Assembly: GCA_964388445.1 (NCBI GenBank)
Contig: CAYMAI010000004.1
Location: forward strand, 241,394-305,393
Source: CAYMAI01 sp964388445
GTDB taxonomy: Bacteria > 4484-113 > JAGGVC01
Reading direction: 5' to 3'
Length of the DNA: 64,000 bases
The translations under genes were made by a program, and so were the position numbers. Shown here piece after piece: positions 60,461 to 64,000 of this stretch. The notes under the pieces were generated by a model. That model was not told the DNA's origin and ran no database searches. It saw nothing but the letters and a program-made list of their open reading frames with translations. Position 1 is the stretch's first letter. Every line of letters starts with the position of its first letter.

Positions 60461-61561
60461 ATGAGCGGCGCATCGAAAAGCGGAATAATAATCGCAATCG
60501 AAACCAGTTTCGACGACAGCGCGATATCCGCGATTGACGAAAACGGCCGGATAATCGCCGGATTCACTTTCGGGCAAATCGAGCTTCACAAAAATTACGG
60601 CGGCGTCGTTCCCGAAATAGCGTCGCGCTCGCACCTCGCCGCGCTTCCTCAGCTTTGGGACGAGCTTGAAAAAAAACTCGATACCGGAAAAATATCTGCC
60701 GTTGCGGTTACGCGCGGCCCGGGACTCGCGGGAAGTCTGCTTACCGGCGTCAACTTTGCGCAAGGTCTTGCTCTCGGGCTCGGCGTGCAGTGCATCGGAC
60801 TCAACCACCTCGAAGGTCATATCGTTAGCCCGTTTTTGATTACCGCCCAAAATGACGGCGGCACGGTTGCCCGAACCGGAACGCCCGCGGCGGAAATTCC
60901 GTTTCCGCATCTCGCGCTCGTCGTAAGCGGCGGGAATACGCTTCTCGTTAAAGCGAATTCGCTGGGCGATTATTACGTCGCCGGCCAGACGCTCGACGAT
61001 GCGGGCGGCGAACTATTGGACAAAATCGCGGTCGCGCTCGGGCGCAGCTATCCCGGCGGCGCCACAATCGAGCGGCTCGCGATGCAGGTGGACGTTTCGG
61101 ATAGATATGCGAAGGACTGGCTCGATAAAAATCCGCTCCCTGTGCCGATGCGCGATTCGGGCGATCTGAATTTCAGTTACAGCGGGCTCAAAACCGCCTC
61201 GCTTCGACTGATGGAGCGCGAAGACATTAAGGCCGGCGCGGAAATCGAACCGCTGTTTTGCCGTGCGCTTCTCGACGCGCTTATCGAATCCATTTGGATA
61301 AAAGTGCGCGATTTTTTGAAAGAACTTCCCGATGCCCGGCTCGTGACCGCAAGCGGTGGCGTGGCGGCGAATAACGCGCTTTGCGGCGCGCTAGAAAAAA
61401 GACTGGAGCGTCGCGGCGTTAAATTTCTAGCTCCGGTCAAAGCGCTGGCGGTGGACAACGCGGAAATGATGGCATATCTCGCTTGGCTTTATTCGACTTC
61501 GCCTGGCGGCTGGCGGAAGGAAATGCTGGATTTCGATGCGGAACCCGCGCTAGCTCTATGA
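60461..61561 (+). CDS. tsaD: tRNA N6-adenosine threonylcarbamoyltransferase
   Basis: 366 residues from ATG 60461. IAIETSFDDSAISA, LNHLEGHIVSPFL (HxxxH metal site), ALVVSGGNTLLV, QTLDDAGGELLDKIA and ASGGVAANNALC are the TsaD motifs, so the metal and substrate sites are intact. It transfers the threonylcarbamoyl group to A37 of ANN-decoding tRNAs. Upstream frames overlap recR and are shadows. It is part of the ybaB-recR-tsaD run. Confidence 0.95.
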   Translation: MSGASKSGIIIAIETSFDDSAISAIDENGRIIAGFTFGQIELHKNYGGVVPEIASRSHLAALPQLWDELEKKLDTGKISAVAVTRGPGLAGSLLTGVNFAQGLALGLGVQCIGLNHLEGHIVSPFLITAQNDGGTVARTGTPAAEIPFPHLALVVSGGNTLLVKANSLGDYYVAGQTLDDAGGELLDKIAVALGRSYPGGATIERLAMQVDVSDRYAKDWLDKNPLPVPMRDSGDLNFSYSGLKTASLRLMEREDIKAGAEIEPLFCRALLDALIESIWIKVRDFLKELPDARLVTASGGVAANNALCGALEKRLERRGVKFLAPVKALAVDNAEMMAYLAWLYSTSPGGWRKEMLDFDAEPALAL

Positions 61562-61613
61562 TTTTCGCCGATTTGCGATATAGTCATATTTTGCGGACTT
61601 CGCAGTTGGCGGT

Positions 61614-62294
61614 GTGGCGACGGGCGTAGATTCGACAACCGGAAATTACGAAGAGAGGCGCGCGAAGAAGCGGCTTCCGAAAGAAGTCATCGGGCTTACC
61701 GGCGTGACCGCGTCGGGAAAAACTACGGTCGCGCGCATACTCGAAGAATACGGGATTAGATACGTCGCTCTCAAAGACGCGGTGCGCCGGGAACTTATCG
61801 AGCGCGACATGCCGATTACGAGGGAAAACCTTCGATTCCTCGAAGAAAAGCTCATTTCGAAATACGGCCTAAGCGTGCTCGCTATTAGAACGCGCGACTA
61901 CTTGGTGGACGAGGGCGGCGCGCATTGGGTGGTGGAAGGTATCACGAATCCGCAGCAAGTTCACGAATTCCGCAAGCTCCCCAGTTTTTCGCTCGTCGGA
62001 ATCAAAACGAGCATTTACGAAGTGTACGAAAGGCAGTACGCAAGGCGGCGAAGCGGCGACCACGTAACGATGCCCGAAATCGAAGCGCGCTACATTGCCG
62101 AACTCGGCGAGGGGAACAAATCGGGTATTTTTCAAATCGCGCGCTGCTTGGAGCTTGCGGATTATCTGCTCGACAACACAATGAACATTCCCCGTATGTC
62201 CGAACTCAAAACAACCGAGCTTTACGCGCAGGTCGAAAGATTTTTGAGGCGGCGCGGCAGCCTTGCATCGTTATGGAAAACCACGTCGAACTGA
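61614..62294 (+). CDS. P-loop kinase, dephospho-CoA-kinase-like
   Basis: 226 residues from GTG 61614. IGLTGVTASGKTTVARIL is a Walker A loop, followed by YGIRYVALKDAVRREL and PITRENLRFLEEKLISKYG, the layout of archaeal-type UPF0200/dephospho-CoA kinase relatives. VVEGITNPQQVHEFRK carries the likely Walker B-like Glu. Substrate unknown; a nucleotide or dephospho-CoA kinase are both possible. The end overlaps the thiE start by 22 bases. Confidence 0.7.
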   Translation: MATGVDSTTGNYEERRAKKRLPKEVIGLTGVTASGKTTVARILEEYGIRYVALKDAVRRELIERDMPITRENLRFLEEKLISKYGLSVLAIRTRDYLVDEGGAHWVVEGITNPQQVHEFRKLPSFSLVGIKTSIYEVYERQYARRRSGDHVTMPEIEARYIAELGEGNKSGIFQIARCLELADYLLDNTMNIPRMSELKTTELYAQVERFLRRRGSLASLWKTTSN

Positions 62295-62959
62295 TTCGCT
62301 GCGCTTTGTCCGCTTGCCCGGCCTACCCGATTTTCGACCGGGAAATTTCCGGCGTCGCAATAATCGCGGAATGGGTTGCGGCGGCTGCGCGCGGCGGGGC
62401 AAAAATCGTGCAGCTCAGAATGAAAAACGCGACGGGAAAAGAGCTCGAAACCGCCGCCCGTTCGTTCATCGGCGCGGCGCGCGAAAATGGCGCGCTTTCG
62501 ATAATCAACGACAGGTTCGACGTCGCGCTCGAATCGGGAGCGGACGGTGTTCATCTCGGCGCAGGCGACATGGAAATACGAGCGGCGCGCGAATCCGCGG
62601 AAGGCGCGGGCAGGCCGGATTTCGTAATCGGCGCGAGCGCTCGAACGCCGGAGCGCGCCTCGCTCGTTCAAGCCGCCGGCGCCAGCTATATCGGCTGCGG
62701 CGCGTGTTTTGAAACCGGGACGAAATCCGATGCGATTTTCATCGGCCTCGATGGACTGCGGGAAGTCGCGCTTTGCGCAAGAATTCCGGTTACGGCAATC
62801 GGGGGAATTACATTGGAAAATTACGGCGAAGCGCTGGCCGCTGGCGCGGCGGGATTCGCGGCAATTTCGATGTTCGCGCTGCCGCCTGACGAGCTTGCAC
62901 TCCGGCTTGCGGAAATATGCGGGCGTGCCGGCGGCGAAAAGGGCGGCGGTCCCCGGTGA
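62273..62959 (+). CDS. thiE: thiamine phosphate synthase
   Basis: 228 residues from ATG 62273. IVQLRMKNATGKELETAA, IINDRFDVALESGADGVHLGAGD, SYIGCGACFETGTKSD and PVTAIGGITLENYGEALAAGAAGFAAIS are ThiE blocks, with catalytic residues visible. It joins the pyrimidine and thiazole halves of thiamine. ThiE/TenI relatives exist, but the conserved substrate motifs support ThiE. No other thiamine gene is near. The stop overlaps the next GTG (GTGA). Confidence 0.9.
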   Translation: MENHVELIRCALSACPAYPIFDREISGVAIIAEWVAAAARGGAKIVQLRMKNATGKELETAARSFIGAARENGALSIINDRFDVALESGADGVHLGAGDMEIRAARESAEGAGRPDFVIGASARTPERASLVQAAGASYIGCGACFETGTKSDAIFIGLDGLREVALCARIPVTAIGGITLENYGEALAAGAAGFAAISMFALPPDELALRLAEICGRAGGEKGGGPR

Positions 62960-63873
62960 CGCGCAGGGACGAGAGAACTGGCGATCTGCTGGGCGAAATC
63001 GAATCCGGCGGCCGCCCTCGAACTTACAGACTCCGCTTGCCGCAAGGCGCGCCGCCCGAATTTCCTTCGCCGCTCGTTTTGGTTCTTCACGGCGCAAGCG
63101 GCAACGCGTGGAACGCGGCGCGTGTCTCCAAATTTTCGCGTTTCGCTGACGCAAACGGAATTGTCGTCTGCTATCCCGACGGCACCGGCGCGGAAAAATA
63201 CCGGCTGACGTGGAACGCTGGCTACTGCTGCGGCTACGCGGCCGAAAACGAGGTTGACGACGTTGCGTTCATATCGAAACTTCTGGAAACCTTGAAAACA
63301 GCGTTTAAAATCGACCGCTCGCGCGTTTACGCCGCGGGAATATCGAACGGCGGGATGATGGCGATGAGACTGGGCGTCGAGCTTTCCGCGAAATTCGCCG
63401 CCGTCGCGTCCGTCGCCGGCGCGATGCCGCCCGTGGATATGCAGCCGCTCGAACCCGTCAGCGCGATGTTCATTCACGGCACCGCCGACCGATACGTTCC
63501 GTTTTGCGGCGGCGAAGGGACGAAGAACCGCCGCGCCGGATTGTCGCATCCGTCGGTCGCGGCCGGCGTTTCGTATTGGATGAAAACGAACCGCGTTTTC
63601 CCCAAGCCCGCCATCGAAACACGCGGCGGCATTTTCCGGGGAATAGGCACGGCGTCGGTGTTCGAAAAACCGGCGCACGGCGAATATCCCGAAATCGTAA
63701 TCGAAAGGTTCGGCCGCGGCGCGGGCGGCGCGGAAGTTGCTGCAATCACTTTCAACGGCGGCCTTCACGCTTGGCCCGGCGGCGAGCCGGGATGGCGCGG
63801 CGGCGACGAACCGTCCCAAGCGCTCGATGCAACCGCGGAAATCTGGGAGTTTTTTAAAAGCAAGCGGAAGTAG
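62956..63873 (+). CDS. esterase/PHB depolymerase family alpha-beta hydrolase
   Basis: 305 residues from GTG 62956, overlapping the thiE stop. LVLVLHGASGNAWNAARVSKFSRFADANGIVVCYPDG, AGISNGGMMAMRLGVEL (nucleophile elbow GxSxG) and the C-terminal FNGGLHAWPGG with the catalytic His fit the LpqC/polyhydroxybutyrate depolymerase family. MFIHGTADRYVPF carries the Asp. No signal peptide is visible. Substrate may be a feruloyl or PHB ester or another; unknown. Confidence 0.85.
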   Translation: MTRRDERTGDLLGEIESGGRPRTYRLRLPQGAPPEFPSPLVLVLHGASGNAWNAARVSKFSRFADANGIVVCYPDGTGAEKYRLTWNAGYCCGYAAENEVDDVAFISKLLETLKTAFKIDRSRVYAAGISNGGMMAMRLGVELSAKFAAVASVAGAMPPVDMQPLEPVSAMFIHGTADRYVPFCGGEGTKNRRAGLSHPSVAAGVSYWMKTNRVFPKPAIETRGGIFRGIGTASVFEKPAHGEYPEIVIERFGRGAGGAEVAAITFNGGLHAWPGGEPGWRGGDEPSQALDATAEIWEFFKSKRK

Positions 63874-64000
63874 TCGTGAGTTTTGGTCGATCCGGCGCTA
63901 ATCCCTCGAAACTTTCGGGATTTGGGGAATATACACTTTTATACACGCTTTCCCGCGGCTTGGGATTGTGATTATTTACGCGAGCCTGATGCCGGTTTAA
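63874..64000. other. short intergenic end of window
   Basis: The last 127 bases show no gene, hairpin with T tract or promoter that I can support. Confidence 0.6.

Overview
The window looks like a chromosomal segment of an uncultivated, moderately GC-rich bacterium. The lineage cannot be fixed from the sequence. It encodes lipoproteins, ResB/CcsA cytochrome c maturation, cohesin/dockerin-like surface proteins and a Sec-containing SelD. At least seven genes have a -10 hexamer only 5-7 bases before the start codon and no Shine-Dalgarno sequence, which indicates frequent leaderless transcripts, mostly with GTG starts. No rRNA, tRNA, CRISPR array or transposase gene was seen.

Layout. 1-7834 (minus strand) is a long-tailed phage head-tail module: portal, capsid, connectors, tail tube, a G/GT chaperone pair with a programmed -1 frameshift, a very short tape measure and distal tail genes that run off the left edge. 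No terminase or integrase adjoins it, so a decayed prophage or gene-transfer-agent-like particle is plausible. 8022-27173 carries housekeeping and envelope genes: birA, a YraN-like gene, an ispE/PQQ-propeller/ABC-permease operon, an SRAP gene, two DUF3592 genes, an AhpD-like gene, ktrB and nhaA. 27174-32482 holds a tiny membrane protein with an in-frame TGA and a perfect SECIS-like hairpin (a candidate new selenoprotein), followed by three paralogous membrane-anchored propeller-like proteins of low GC. 32529-38582 has an ABC-F ATPase, a three-member unknown gene family, an 88-residue orphan protein with an ideal ribosome site and a glycosyltransferase. 38590-50182 has a small RNA, an NYN-domain gene, a GH57 enzyme, cutA, resB/ccsA, a His-rich DUF2231 protein, selD and tgt. 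50294-57897 has ribF, a GIY-YIG gene, a DUF2283/DUF4258 pair, leuC-like, HD, citryl-CoA-lyase-like and dinB genes and a PKD lipoprotein. 58134-63873 is a plus-strand run: rubrerythrin-like, DUF2231, ybaB, recR, tsaD, a P-loop kinase, thiE and an esterase.

Two themes stand out. First, selenium use: SelD has Sec at its active site with a downstream hairpin, and the DUF6132-like protein has TGA exactly where its family has cysteine. Second, three small low-GC gene cassettes (an NYN gene with a small RNA; a propeller gene; the DUF4258/DUF2283 pair) each sit directly after the 3' end of a host gene and are followed, in direct orientation, by a second copy of that gene's 3' end. This resembles integration into gene tails with tail restoration, but no recombinase is visible.
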